From: Microbacterium sp. SSM24
GTDB lineage: Bacteria; Actinomycetota; Actinomycetes; Actinomycetales; Microbacteriaceae
Assembly: GCF_025989145.1 (NCBI RefSeq)
Contig: NZ_JAPDNQ010000001.1
Coordinates: 372,001-436,000 of the forward strand
Direction: 5' to 3'
DNA length: 64,000 bases
Positions 45,513 to 53,582 of the stretch are shown piece after piece. Every line of letters begins with the position of its first letter. Positions within the stretch are counted from its first letter, which is position 1. The notes beneath the pieces are model-generated. The model did not search any database and was not told where the DNA came from. It saw only the letters and a list, made by a program, of their open reading frames with translations. Made by a program: the position numbers and the translations under genes.

Positions 45513-46544
45513 ATGCAGCGATTCGGAACCCTTTCGTTCGGACACTACGGCCCCCTGGGCGGGGGCCGTCAGCTGACGGCGGGCGACTCGATGCTGCAGG
45601 CGATCGATCTCGCCCAGGGCATGGATGAGCTGGGCGTCGACGGCGCGTACTTCCGCGTGCACCACTTCGCCCGCCAGCAGTCGTCGCCGATGCCGCTCCT
45701 CGCCGCGATCGCCGCGAAGACCGAGCGCATCGAGGTGGGCACGGGTGTGATCGACATGCGCTACGAGAACCCCCTGTACCTGGCCGAGGAAGCGGCATCC
45801 GTCGATCTCATCTCGGGCGGACGACTCGCGCTCGGCGTGAGCCGCGGTTCACCCGAGACGGTCGTGCGCGGATACGAGACCTTCGGGTACACCGGATCCA
45901 GCGACCCGCGCGGCGCGGACATCGCCCGCGAGCACTTCGACCTGTTCCTGCGGGCGATCGACGGCGAGGGGCTGGCCGAGCGGGACGGCTCCTCCGCTTT
46001 CGGCGCCGGAGCCTCGGGCATGCAGCGCGTCGAGCCGCACTCCCCCGGGCTGCGCTCACGCGTGTGGTGGGGAGCCGGCAACCGAGACTCTGCGGAGTGG
46101 GCGGGCCGTGTCGGGGTGAACCTCATGTCGTCGACGCTTCTGACGTCGGCGGACGGCCGCCCGTTCGACCTCCTCCAGGCCGAGCAGATCGACGCCTTCC
46201 GGGCGTCCTGGCGCGAGGCCGGGCACGCAGGAGAACCGCGGGTGTCCGTCAGCCGCTCGATCTTCCCCCTCATGACCGCCGAGGACCACATGTACTTCGG
46301 CGGGCGCCAGGACGGCGACCAGATCGGCGTCATCGACGGCATGCGGTCGACCTTCGGCAAGACGTACGCGGCCGAGCCCGACGTGCTCGTGGAGCAGCTG
46401 AAGGCGGATGCCGCGATCGCCGCTGCCGACACCCTCATGCTCACGATCCCCAGCCAGCTGGGCGTCGAGTTCAACCTGCGCGTCGTCGAGGCGTTCGCCA
46501 CGCACGTCGCGCCGGCGCTCGGATGGGTCGGCACGCGCGGCTGA
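45513..46544 (+). CDS. LLM-class flavin-dependent oxidoreductase
   Basis: A 343-residue TIM-barrel flavoprotein of the luciferase-like monooxygenase superfamily. Blocks are HHFARQQSSPMPLLAAIAAKT, TGVIDMRYENPLYLAEEAASVDLISGGRLALGVSRGSPET and VRGYETFGYT. It uses FMN or F420; actinomycetes use both, and the sequence does not tell which. ATG at 45513 has GGAG 5 bases upstream. It converges on a VOC-family gene with a shared hairpin. Substrate unknown. Confidence 0.87.
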   Translation: MQRFGTLSFGHYGPLGGGRQLTAGDSMLQAIDLAQGMDELGVDGAYFRVHHFARQQSSPMPLLAAIAAKTERIEVGTGVIDMRYENPLYLAEEAASVDLISGGRLALGVSRGSPETVVRGYETFGYTGSSDPRGADIAREHFDLFLRAIDGEGLAERDGSSAFGAGASGMQRVEPHSPGLRSRVWWGAGNRDSAEWAGRVGVNLMSSTLLTSADGRPFDLLQAEQIDAFRASWREAGHAGEPRVSVSRSIFPLMTAEDHMYFGGRQDGDQIGVIDGMRSTFGKTYAAEPDVLVEQLKADAAIAAADTLMLTIPSQLGVEFNLRVVEAFATHVAPALGWVGTRG

Positions 46545-46569
46545 CGCGTCGAGCCCGGCGGCGTCAGCC
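46539..46569. terminator. Convergent terminator hairpin
   Basis: GGCTGACGC (46539-46547) pairs perfectly with GCGTCAGCC (46561-46569) around a 13-base loop. The stem covers the stop regions of the LLM gene and of the convergent VOC gene, so the same hairpin could serve both. There is no T run after it. Weak-to-moderate as an intrinsic terminator. Confidence 0.5.
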
Positions 46570-46926
46570 GGCGTCGTCGATGAGGTGCAGCTGGGTCCCG
46601 TCGGGGTCGATCAGGAAACCCGCGCGATGGCCCCACTCCTGCAGCGCGACCGGGACCAGACGCGGGATGCCGATCGTCTTCTCGGGAACGCCGCTCTCAC
46701 GCACCTGCGCGTAGAGGGCATCGAGGTCGCCGACGCGGATGCTGGCCATGAACCAGCTCTCGTACGGATCGTGCTCGGGCGCGAGGAAGAACTCGAGCAC
46801 CACGGTGCCTCGGGCGAGGATGAGCCAGCCGCCGTCGCGGTAGGTCTCGTCGAAGCCGAAGCCGCCGTAGAACGCGATCGTCGCGTCGAAGTCGCGCGAC
46901 GGGAGGTTCGGCACCGAACGGTCCAT
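46564..46926 (-). CDS. VOC-superfamily protein (glyoxalase/bleomycin-resistance type)
   Basis: A 120-residue protein with two beta-alpha-beta-beta-beta modules. Blocks are SRDFDATIAFYGGFGFDETYR, GTVVLEFFLAPEHDPYESW and GHRAGFLIDPDGTQLHLID, where the last D-P-D-G-x-x-L-x-L is the family's typical end. Members bind drugs such as bleomycin or isomerise metabolites; no specific residues decide which. ATG at 46926; the gene upstream on the minus strand (AlkZ/YcaQ-like) ends 11 bases before it. Confidence 0.85.
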   Translation of the reverse strand: MDRSVPNLPSRDFDATIAFYGGFGFDETYRDGGWLILARGTVVLEFFLAPEHDPYESWFMASIRVGDLDALYAQVRESGVPEKTIGIPRLVPVALQEWGHRAGFLIDPDGTQLHLIDDAG

Positions 46927-46936
46927 GACGCTGAAT

Positions 46937-48022
46937 CTACGGCAGTCCGATCACCGGCAGGCCGAGCCATTCGCCGAGTTCCGAGATCTCGGCGCGCACG
47001 ATGTCCTGCTCCTCCGGTTCGAACGGCAGGAACTCGTGCACCGCGGTGATCCGCAGCGCCTCACGTTCCTTGTCGACCTCGGCATCCAGCATCCCCACGA
47101 AGCGGTCCCCCATGAGGATCGGGTGCGCGAAGTAGCCGTAGACGCGCTGCGGCTTGGGCTTGAACTGCTCGAGCACGTAGTCGAACGCGAAGATCTCGCT
47201 CAGGCGCGGGCGATCGAAGAGCATCGGGTCGTAGGGATTGAGGAACGCGACCCGCCCGTCGTCCTCGGCTTCGAGCGCGGCGAGCGCCTCGGGATCGACG
47301 CGGAACCTCCACGTGCTGCCCTCGACGGTGGCGGCCTCGCCCGCCTCGCCGATCTGCGACCACGGCGACTTCAGCTTCGCGATGCCGACGGCCTGGAGCC
47401 GGCGCTCGGCGAGCGCGTGCGCCGCCTCGTCGGGGTCGAGCTCGGGCAGGTTCTTCGGGTACACGCGCTCGGCGAGGTCCCACCGGCGGTGACGCCCCTC
47501 GCGACCCACGATCGCGACGAGTCCCTGGCGGCTGAGGAAGTCGAGCATGTGCGGCACCTGGTTCTTGCCGTACCACCCGTCGGGCGCCCGGTCGACCTTC
47601 GCCGTGTCGGGGATGTCGCTCGCGAGCAGTGGCCCGTCGTTCCTGAGCCGGGCGAGGACGTCCTTCTTGAAGGACGCATTCGCGTCCAGCCACTGACGGC
47701 TGCTCTCGCGCCGCGGCCAGTCCCGCATCGCGGGCTGCATGAGGGGCAGCAGGCTCATCGGACGGAACGCGCCCTCGAACTCGAACAGAAGGCGGTCGAT
47801 CTCCACCGCCTTCTGCAGCTGGCCCGGCTCGTACGACCACCCGATGCGCGACCACAGGATCGTGTGCTCGCACGGTGCGATCGTCGCGGTCGGGTCGATC
47901 TTCACGTACCCGAGCTGCTCGGCGACCTCGACGACATCGCCCGGCCGCTCGGCGTCGAGCAGCTGCGCGCGCAGCGCGATGCGGCGTGCCTCGTCGCGGG
48001 TCAGATGGTGCACCACGGTCAC
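46937..48022 (-). CDS. AlkZ/YcaQ-like winged-helix DNA glycosylase family protein
   Basis: A 361-residue protein of the HTH_42 / YcaQ family, which includes glycosylases that unhook DNA crosslinks. It has tandem winged helices (LTRDEARRIALRAQLLD; VPHMLDFLSRQGLVAIVGREG) and a C-terminal beta domain (FLNPYDPMLFDRPRLSEIFAFDY). The catalytic Q-phi-D/Q motif of this family would lie at LGYVKIDPTA, which reads Lys-Ile-Asp, so the glutamine is missing. Activity is therefore uncertain. GTG at 48022 overlaps the upstream gene's stop (GTGA). Confidence 0.8.
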   Translation of the reverse strand: MTVVHHLTRDEARRIALRAQLLDAERPGDVVEVAEQLGYVKIDPTATIAPCEHTILWSRIGWSYEPGQLQKAVEIDRLLFEFEGAFRPMSLLPLMQPAMRDWPRRESSRQWLDANASFKKDVLARLRNDGPLLASDIPDTAKVDRAPDGWYGKNQVPHMLDFLSRQGLVAIVGREGRHRRWDLAERVYPKNLPELDPDEAAHALAERRLQAVGIAKLKSPWSQIGEAGEAATVEGSTWRFRVDPEALAALEAEDDGRVAFLNPYDPMLFDRPRLSEIFAFDYVLEQFKPKPQRVYGYFAHPILMGDRFVGMLDAEVDKEREALRITAVHEFLPFEPEEQDIVRAEISELGEWLGLPVIGLP

Positions 48023-48765
48023 TCCGTCAGTGCCGACAGCGCCGGGGAGAGGGCGTCGGCGAGCGCCGTGTCGTGGGCGCGCACCTCGTCGTGGAAGAGC
48101 GCGAGCAGCGCCCGCTTCGACCGCTCCAGCTCATCGGGGCGGAGTGAGTCTGCGCGTGCCTGCTCGAGGAGGCGGAGGGATGCCGCGTCCAGCCGGTCGA
48201 CATCGCGACCGTGCCACGGATTCACCCCGGCGCGAAGACACTGGAGGGCGACGATCTCGTCGCGCAGGTCATCGAGCATCATCGCGGCCTGCCACACCTT
48301 GCCGCGAGCGAGGGCGGACCGCGCGTGGAGCGCATACAGCCAGCCCATCCCGATCATCCGGCGCACCTCGGGATCGGGCGCGCGGGTCGGGGCCGCGGCC
48401 GTGCCGAACTGCAGTGCGAAGCCCTCCTCGGTCGCGCGGAACAGATCGTGCGGCCAGAACGAGACGTCGATCTGCAGCGACGTCGGCAGAAGGAACACGC
48501 GGTATCGCACATCACCTGCAGCGAACACGTCGAGGGTGTCGGCGATGCCGTGCCGGTCGCGGAGCGCGGCCGTCCACCGCTCGACGACGGTCGGCTCATG
48601 CGCGCCGCGGTCGAGCTGGAGCACGAGATCGATGTCGGACCAGCGATCCTCCGCACCGCGGGCCGCCGACCCGACCAGCGCCGCCCCCGTGATGTCAGCG
48701 TCGGCGCGCGCGGCGTCGAGGAGCTCGTCGCGGATCCGCGCGCGGTCGCCGGGGTCGAACATCAT
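48019..48765 (-). CDS. Nucleotidyltransferase-domain protein
   Basis: A 248-residue minimal nucleotidyltransferase-type protein. The motif GSAARGAEDRWSDIDLVLQL (GSxxRG ... SDIDL) at about residues 31-50 carries two of the three catalytic acidic residues; the third may be in TSLQIDVSFW. The C-terminal part is helical and resembles the HEPN/KNTase-C type. It may modify an aminoglycoside or act as part of a small toxin-like module, but no partner gene is nearby. ATG at 48765 is the first in-frame ATG; GTGA couples it to the downstream gene. Confidence 0.82.
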   Translation of the reverse strand: MMFDPGDRARIRDELLDAARADADITGAALVGSAARGAEDRWSDIDLVLQLDRGAHEPTVVERWTAALRDRHGIADTLDVFAAGDVRYRVFLLPTSLQIDVSFWPHDLFRATEEGFALQFGTAAAPTRAPDPEVRRMIGMGWLYALHARSALARGKVWQAAMMLDDLRDEIVALQCLRAGVNPWHGRDVDRLDAASLRLLEQARADSLRPDELERSKRALLALFHDEVRAHDTALADALSPALSALTE

Positions 48766-48769
48766 GCAC

Positions 48770-49525
48770 TCATGATGCCGCGCGACCCGAGCTCGCCTCG
48801 GAATCGTCGAAGCCGGCGCGTTCGAGGGGCAGTTCTCGCGATGGGTCCCACGGCTCGGTCCAGCCCAGCCGATCGAACAGGCCGTCGAGCACCATTCCCG
48901 TGAAACCCCACACGAGATGGTCGCCGTCGTGCGACGGGACGAGGAAGCCCGGACCCCGCCACACCTGGCCGTCGCGGCGGATGACCGTCGAACCGCGATT
49001 CGCCGGGTCGAGCAGGTCTGCCACCGGCGCCCGGAACACATCGGCCGACTCGGCTTCGTCGACCACGCGGACGGGAGACGGATGCCGCCACCACGCCAGC
49101 ACCGGAGTGACGAGGTGCTGCGAGTAGACGAGGGGGATGTCTTCGAGGGTGCCGAGCACTTCGACACCGGCGGGATCGAGGTCGGTCTCCTCCCGCGCCT
49201 CGCGCAGCGCGGCGCCGACCGCGCCGTCATCACCGGGGTCGACGCGCCCGCCCGGGAAGGCGACCTGACCGGCATGCGAGCGGAGGGTGGACGCGCGCGA
49301 GAGGAGGAGCACGTCCAGATCGCGCGACACCGCGCGCGCCTGCGCGCCGTGATCGCTCGGCAGGGCGTCGAGCACACCGAACAGCATGAGCACGGCGGCC
49401 GGCCGCGCGTCGTCGGACATCGGCAGGCCGGCGAACCCGGGCAGAGCCTGCGGGCTGCGGGACGCGGCATCCGCCACCGCCGCCAGCTGCGCCCGCGCGG
49501 ACTGCGGTGATGAGTCGGCGAGCAT
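48770..49525 (-). CDS. Nudix CoA pyrophosphatase-like hydrolase
   Basis: A 251-residue Nudix hydrolase of the CoA diphosphatase (NudL) type. The signature block is LRSHAGQVAFPGGRVDPGDD followed by the Nudix box residues AALREAREETDLDP. The UPF0035-like LL..RASTLRSH and FLVPSHDGDHLVWGFTGMVL are family marks. It would cut CoA to 4'-phosphopantetheine and adenosine 3',5'-bisphosphate. ATG at 49525. The nucleotidyltransferase gene starts 4 bases after its stop. Confidence 0.87.
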   Translation of the reverse strand: MLADSSPQSARAQLAAVADAASRSPQALPGFAGLPMSDDARPAAVLMLFGVLDALPSDHGAQARAVSRDLDVLLLSRASTLRSHAGQVAFPGGRVDPGDDGAVGAALREAREETDLDPAGVEVLGTLEDIPLVYSQHLVTPVLAWWRHPSPVRVVDEAESADVFRAPVADLLDPANRGSTVIRRDGQVWRGPGFLVPSHDGDHLVWGFTGMVLDGLFDRLGWTEPWDPSRELPLERAGFDDSEASSGRAAS

Positions 49526-49596
49526 TGGTTCAGGCTACGCCGGATCACCGACGCGCGGCCCGTGCGATCCGTTCGGGCGGGAACTACGCTCATCGC

Positions 49597-50175
49597 ATGA
49601 GCACGCAGGCAGCTCCGGGCTGGTACGACGACGGCACCGGGCGGCAGCGCTGGTGGGATGGCGCGCGCTGGACCGACGAGTTCATCGATCTGCGCGAGAC
49701 GCACACCGAGCTGCACACCGGTGCCGCCCCCGTGGGGACGGGAGTCGCCGCCGCGGGGTGGTACGACGATCACCGCGGACGGCAGCGCTGGTGGGACGGC
49801 ACCCGATGGACGAGCGCCGTCCGCTACAGCGGGCAGGAGCAGGACTTCGCGGGGGTCGTGCTCGACGGACGCTGGGTGCATTTCGGCGACCTGAGCCTGC
49901 CGGTGGGCGGGGTCGCAGCATCCGTCGACTCCGGCGACAGCCTCCTTCGCACGCCGGCGTTCACGCGCACCGCGGTAGAGCGGCGGCTGTTCGGCGCGGG
50001 CGGGCCGATCACCTCCCGCACCATGAATCGCGCGCTCGACCGGGCGCGGTCGTACCTGGTCGTGACGGGGCAGACGCAGGTGTGGGTCGCGGCCGTTCCG
50101 ACGGGCCAGGATGCCGAGGCGCGCCGGTTCGCGGCGTGGATCGAAGCGAGCTCGTCGCACTACCGATACGGGTGA
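49597..50175 (+). CDS. Protein with two DUF2510 domains
   Basis: A 192-residue protein with two DUF2510 modules at the N-terminus: GWYDDGTGRQRWWDGARWTD (residues 8-27) and GWYDDHRGRQRWWDGTRWT (residues 49-67). DUF2510 is a WW-like short domain common in actinobacterial membrane and cell-division-adjacent proteins, function unknown. The rest is a compact alpha/beta domain that I cannot place (VVLDGRWVHFGDLSLPVGG). No membrane helix is evident. ATG at 49597; divergent from the Nudix gene. Confidence 0.82.
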   Translation: MSTQAAPGWYDDGTGRQRWWDGARWTDEFIDLRETHTELHTGAAPVGTGVAAAGWYDDHRGRQRWWDGTRWTSAVRYSGQEQDFAGVVLDGRWVHFGDLSLPVGGVAASVDSGDSLLRTPAFTRTAVERRLFGAGGPITSRTMNRALDRARSYLVVTGQTQVWVAAVPTGQDAEARRFAAWIEASSSHYRYG

Positions 50176-50239
50176 AACGCGCCCCGGGGTCGCCCGGCGC
50201 AGCCCCGTGATCAGGACTTTCTGAGCTCGCCGCTCCCAT

Positions 50240-50255
50240 GTAACGCTCAGGTAAC
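50240..50255 (+). promoter_or_regulatory. Possible MtrA/GlnR-type binding box
   Basis: GTAAC-gctcag-GTAAC is a direct repeat with 11-base period and 6-base spacer, the layout reported for MtrA and GlnR (gTnAC-N6-gTAAC). It lies 110 bases upstream of the secreted muralytic gene. MtrA, the response regulator of the actinobacterial MtrAB system, controls many cell-wall hydrolases, so the context favours MtrA. The rest of the 190-base gap shows no clear promoter. Confidence 0.5.
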
Positions 50256-50365
50256 GCACCGGAAGCGTCCAGAACAGGTGGGCAGACTCGGGGGCTTGTG
50301 CCCGCCGCGCGGGTGCGCGCGCCACCCGATCGGCGCCTTCTCACGATACGAAACCGGTTCATTTC

Positions 50366-51334
50366 ATGCGCTCCAGCTCCCCCATCGCCCTCGATCGTCG
50401 CGCTCGCACCGCCCGCCGCCGCACCCGCCGCCGCAGCACCGTCCTCACCGCGGGACTGGCTTTCGGCGTGATCGCCGCCGTCGCCGTCAGCACGGTCCCG
50501 CCCGTCTCGACGGCCGAGGAATCCGCTCGTACCGGCGGCTTCGCGCTCGCATCGTTCACGCTGCCCGCCGAGCCCACCGCGATCGTCGCCGCCGGCGGCA
50601 CGGACGAGATCTCGACGGAGGCGACGCAGGCGATGGACGATGCGGATGCCGCGATCGACGCCGCTGCGCAGGTGACCGCCGACGTCAAGGCCTCCGGCCT
50701 GAAGCTCGGCGACGTCGAGACCACGGTCGACACCGCGGAACTCGGCTCCGCCGCCGAGCGGCTGGCCGGTGGGCTCGACCTCCCCGCTCCCCTGGTTCCC
50801 GACCTCATCGATGACGTGACCGCGCTCGTCGCGTCGGTCGAGGCCAGCACGGCCGAGGTGCGCGGCAGCCTCAACGCCGCGAAGGCACTCAAGGCGAAGC
50901 AGGAGGCTGCGGCGAAGGCGAAGCGCGAGGCCGCGGCCCGCGCGGCCGCTGCGGCCGCCGAGGCGGCTGCCTCCCAGTCCTCGGGTGGCGGCTCGGCTCC
51001 CTCCCCCGTCGCCGTCGGTGGCGGTGCGAGCCCCGCGGAGGCCCAGTCGATCGCGAAGGGCATGCTCAGCGGCTACGGCTGGGGCGGCGACCAGTTCTCG
51101 TGCCTCGTCTCGCTGTGGAACAAGGAGTCGGGCTGGAACTACCGCGCCTACAACTCCTCCAGCGGCGCCTACGGCATCCCGCAGGCGCTCCCCGGCAGCA
51201 AGATGGGCAGCGCAGGTGCCGACTGGCAGACCAGCGCCGCCACGCAGATCCGATGGGGCTTCGGCTACATCGCGGGTCGCTACGGGACCCCGTGCGGCGC
51301 CTGGTCGCACTCGCAGTCCGTCGGCTGGTACTGA
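50366..51334 (+). CDS. Secreted lytic-transglycosylase-like cell-wall protein
   Basis: A 322-residue exported protein. An Arg-rich start and a helix (TVLTAGLAFGVIAAVAVSTV, about residues 25-44) act as signal or anchor. A long alanine/glutamate-rich coiled-coil segment (about 155-205; KQEAAAKAKREAAARAAAAA) leads to a Ser/Gly linker and a C-terminal lysozyme-like domain (about 225-322) with catalytic Glu in SLWNKESGWNYRAYN and GAYGIPQALPGSKM. It probably cleaves peptidoglycan during growth. ATG at 50366. Confidence 0.85.
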   Translation: MRSSSPIALDRRARTARRRTRRRSTVLTAGLAFGVIAAVAVSTVPPVSTAEESARTGGFALASFTLPAEPTAIVAAGGTDEISTEATQAMDDADAAIDAAAQVTADVKASGLKLGDVETTVDTAELGSAAERLAGGLDLPAPLVPDLIDDVTALVASVEASTAEVRGSLNAAKALKAKQEAAAKAKREAAARAAAAAAEAAASQSSGGGSAPSPVAVGGGASPAEAQSIAKGMLSGYGWGGDQFSCLVSLWNKESGWNYRAYNSSSGAYGIPQALPGSKMGSAGADWQTSAATQIRWGFGYIAGRYGTPCGAWSHSQSVGWY

Positions 51335-51346
51335 ACCGCGTGTGAT

Positions 51347-51376
51347 GCGGCCCGTCTCCCTCGGGAGGCGGGCCGC
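51347..51376 (+). terminator. Terminator hairpin downstream of the muralytic gene
   Basis: A stem of about 12-13 base pairs: GCGGCCCGTCTC at 51347-51358 pairs with GAGGCGGGCCGC at 51365-51376, with one G-U pair and a short c-t-c-g loop. It starts 12 bases after the stop codon. The same bases begin a nearby duplicated unit. No T run follows. Confidence 0.7.
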
Positions 51377-51422
51377 TTCCACAGGTCCGTCTCCCTCGGG
51401 AGGCCGGCCCGCTTCCACAGGT
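51352..51422. repeat. 35-bp tandem duplication
   Basis: A 35-base unit beginning ccgtctccctcgggagg and ending gcttccacaggt at 51352-51386 is repeated almost exactly at 51387-51422 (36 bases, one added base in aggc[c]ggcccgc). The copies are abutting and each can form a hairpin, the first being the terminator above. The element then runs into ggtcaacc; a nearby ggttgacctgtgga is a partial inverted copy (around 51472-51486). Confidence 0.9.
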
Positions 51423-51516
51423 CAACCAGAGTTATTCAGGATGCGTGAGGCGCTCCGCGTCCTGTAGAACCGCGGTTGACCTGTGGAAAAGAGAAGGGCG
51501 GATGCCGCGGCGCCGG

Positions 51517-52071
51517 TCAGCGCAGGAAGGCTGCGGGGTCGAACTCGTCGATCGGGATGACGCGCACGCGCGGCAGCGGGGCGTCGAAGGCCTCGGCGTC
51601 GTACTCGATGTCGAAGAGCTCGATCCCGGGAATCGCCGCGAACTCGGCGCTGCGGAACTCGTGGAAGCCGAGGACGCCCACTCGCCGGCCGTTGCCGGTC
51701 AGGCGGGCGATGTCCTCCACGAAGTCGCGGTCGTGACTGACGAGCGCGACGTCGTCGTCGCGATCGGCGAGCGCACGCAGCGTGCGCTGGATCGCGATGT
51801 CGACGACCTTCTCATCGGCCGCGCCAGACAGCGGCACCGGCTGGTAGCCGAGCGCGAGCAGCGCCTGCACGAACGACATCGGAAGGTGCGAGCTCGCGTT
51901 GAGGAAGAACAGGCCCTGCGACGGCTGGTTCCACCGCTCGGCGACGAAGGTCAGCAGGCGATCCCATCGCGGCCGCTCCTCGGGCTGCGGCCGTCGCCCG
52001 AGAATCGATCCGCCGAGGGTCGCGTCGATGTTCTCGCCGTCGACCAGCACCCAGCTCCTGCGCTCTGCCAC
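51517..52071 (-). CDS. NYN-domain (PIN-like) nuclease protein
   Basis: A 184-residue single-domain NYN protein. It opens with VLVDGENIDATLG, where the Asp-Gly-Glu-Asn metal site is typical, and continues with ADEKVVDIAIQRTL and ALVSHDRDFVEDIARL; the acidic residues of these motifs form a PIN-like metal pocket. NYN proteins are ribonucleases in RNA processing; no toxin/antitoxin partner is nearby. The GTG at 52071 starts MAERRSWVLVDG. It stands alone, divergent from msrB (429 bases). Confidence 0.87.
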   Translation of the reverse strand: MAERRSWVLVDGENIDATLGGSILGRRPQPEERPRWDRLLTFVAERWNQPSQGLFFLNASSHLPMSFVQALLALGYQPVPLSGAADEKVVDIAIQRTLRALADRDDDVALVSHDRDFVEDIARLTGNGRRVGVLGFHEFRSAEFAAIPGIELFDIEYDAEAFDAPLPRVRVIPIDEFDPAAFLR

Positions 52072-52500
52072 GTCTGCCCCTCGCTGCGCGACCGCACGCG
52101 CGGTCGGCGTTCCCGAACGTACCAGCCGCGCACCCGCGCGAACGAGGAGCGGATGCTGCTCCTCAGCCCCCGCCGGGCATCATCTCCATCGCCGGCGCGG
52201 CTGCGACGCCGAACCGGCGTCACAGAGATGGCCCCGGGCGGGTGCCCACCCGCCGGGGCCATCGCGCGTCTGCAGGAGTTGACCGGACCCGAAACCGGAC
52301 CTCGACCGCACCGCGCATCACTGCCCTGCCAGGCTATGACGCCCTGCGCCCGCACCGCGGCCCCTTGACATCGCACGGCGACCCGGTATACGCCTTCCCG
52401 GATTCAGAGCCCGCTCCCAGGTTCGCGGGACCAAAAGGGACGCGGCATCCGTTCTCTCTCTATGACGCCGCAGCCAGCGACGCCATAGAGGAGGAACTCC
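52072..52500. other. 429-base intergenic region upstream of msrB
   Basis: No protein gene is supported here. It holds a strong hairpin at 52227-52263, where gatggccccgggcgggt nearly mirrors acccgccggggccatc with one extra G, and the msrBA promoter further down. It also contains a short tgcaggagtt match to an arm of the inverted repeat at 54572-54671. The left 150 bases show nothing recognisable. Confidence 0.7.
52365..52392 (+). promoter_or_regulatory. Sigma-70-type promoter of msrB-msrA
   Basis: TTGACA at 52365-52370 and TATACG at 52387-52392 are separated by 16 bases, a near-consensus housekeeping promoter. Transcription would start around 52399, leaving about 100 bases of leader to the msrB GTG at 52501, which has GAGGAGGAACTCC as ribosome site. 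Confidence 0.75.
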
Positions 52501-52992
52501 GTGAATCCGAACGACTACCGCAAGACCCCCGAGGCGCTCGGCCGCCTCACCGACGCGCAGTATCGCGTCACGCAGGACGACGGCACCGAGCCGCCGTTCC
52601 GCAATCCGTACTGGAACAACCACGAGGCGGGCATCTACGTCGACGTCGTCTCGGGGCAGCCGTTGTTCTCATCGCTCGACAAGTACGACAGCGGCACCGG
52701 CTGGCCGAGCTTCACACGACCCATCGACGCCGAGGCCGTCACGACGAAGACCGACCGCACGCTCTGGATGTCGCGCACCGAGGTGCGCTCGTCGGGAGCG
52801 GACAGCCACCTCGGCCATGTGTTCACCGACGGCCCCCGGGATGCCGGAGGCCTGAGATACTGCATGAACTCGGCAGCACTGCGCTTCGTCCCCGCCTCAT
52901 CCCTCGAGGCGGAGGGCTACGGCGACTACCGAACCCTTTTCGACATGCTCGACGACCGAGCTGAGAACCAGAACCAGGAGCACGCATCATGA
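52501..52992 (+). CDS. msrB: Peptide methionine (R)-S-oxide reductase
   Basis: A 163-residue reductase repairing methionine R-sulfoxide in proteins. Conserved blocks are [33 protein letters not shown] and [25 protein letters not shown], where Cys in RYCMNS is the catalytic residue. The usual zinc-binding CxxC positions read V-D-V-V, so this is the non-zinc form. GTG start with a strong GGAGG. The stop overlaps the msrA ATG by ATGA, so both are co-produced for oxidative repair. Confidence 0.94.
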   Translation: MNPNDYRKTPEALGRLTDAQYRVTQDDGTEPPFRNPYWNNHEAGIYVDVVSGQPLFSSLDKYDSGTGWPSFTRPIDAEAVTTKTDRTLWMSRTEVRSSGADSHLGHVFTDGPRDAGGLRYCMNSAALRFVPASSLEAEGYGDYRTLFDMLDDRAENQNQEHAS

Positions 52993-53543
52993 CCAGCGGT
53001 CCCTTCGACACCGGCCAGATCACCCGCACCCCCGGCACCGAGACGGCGGTCCTCGCCGGCGGCTGCTTCTGGGGCATGGAGGATCTCATCCGCCGCCAGC
53101 CCGGCATCCTCGGAACACGGGTGGGCTACACCGGCGGTGAGAACGCCCACGCGACGTACCGCAAGCACCCGGGGCACGCCGAGGCGGTGGAGATCGTCTT
53201 CGACCCCGCGCAGACGAGCTATCGCGACGTCCTGGCGTTCTTCTTCCAGATCCACGACCCGTCGACCAAGGACCGTCAGGGCAACGACATCGGCTCGAGC
53301 TACCGCTCGGCGATCTTCCCGCTCTCGCCCGAGCAGGAGCAGATCGCGCGGGACACCATCGCCGACGTCGACGCGTCGGGCCTCTGGCCGGGCAAGGCCG
53401 TCACCACGATCGAGGCGGAGGGCCCGTTCTGGGAGGCCGAGCCCGAGCACCAGGACTACCTGATCCGCATCCCGAACGGGTACACCTGCCACTTCCCGCG
53501 CGCCGGCTGGGTGCTCCCCAAGCGCGCCGACGCCACGGCGTAG
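52989..53543 (+). CDS. msrA: Peptide methionine (S)-S-oxide reductase
   Basis: A 184-residue reductase repairing methionine S-sulfoxide. The catalytic Cys is in [18 protein letters not shown] (GCFWG, about residue 21). [23 protein letters not shown] and [19 protein letters not shown] are canonical. No resolving cysteine appears in the tail. It is coupled to msrB by ATGA; the two stereospecific activities act together. Confidence 0.96.
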   Translation: MTSGPFDTGQITRTPGTETAVLAGGCFWGMEDLIRRQPGILGTRVGYTGGENAHATYRKHPGHAEAVEIVFDPAQTSYRDVLAFFFQIHDPSTKDRQGNDIGSSYRSAIFPLSPEQEQIARDTIADVDASGLWPGKAVTTIEAEGPFWEAEPEHQDYLIRIPNGYTCHFPRAGWVLPKRADATA

Positions 53544-53551
53544 AGCCAGCG

Positions 53552-53582
53552 GATGCCGCGTCCCAGCCTGGGACGCGGCATC
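53552..53582. terminator. Convergent terminator of msrA and the MDR gene
   Basis: A perfect 14-bp stem, gatgccgcgtccca at 53552-53565 with its complement at 53569-53582, and a 3-base gcc loop. It sits between the msrA stop and the MDR stop, which lies on the right arm, so it can end transcripts from both sides. Confidence 0.85.

Noticed and set aside
48019-50325. A 768-codon minus-strand frame extending upstream of the nucleotidyltransferase
   Set aside because: The upstream part overlaps the Nudix and DUF2510 genes antisense or out of frame and is Arg-rich. Only the last about 248 codons are protein-like.
50176-50365. c-di-AMP (ydaO-type) riboswitch upstream of the muralytic gene
   Set aside because: Such riboswitches often precede cell-wall hydrolases in actinomycetes, but the conserved core blocks were not found. 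Only the MtrA-type box stands out.
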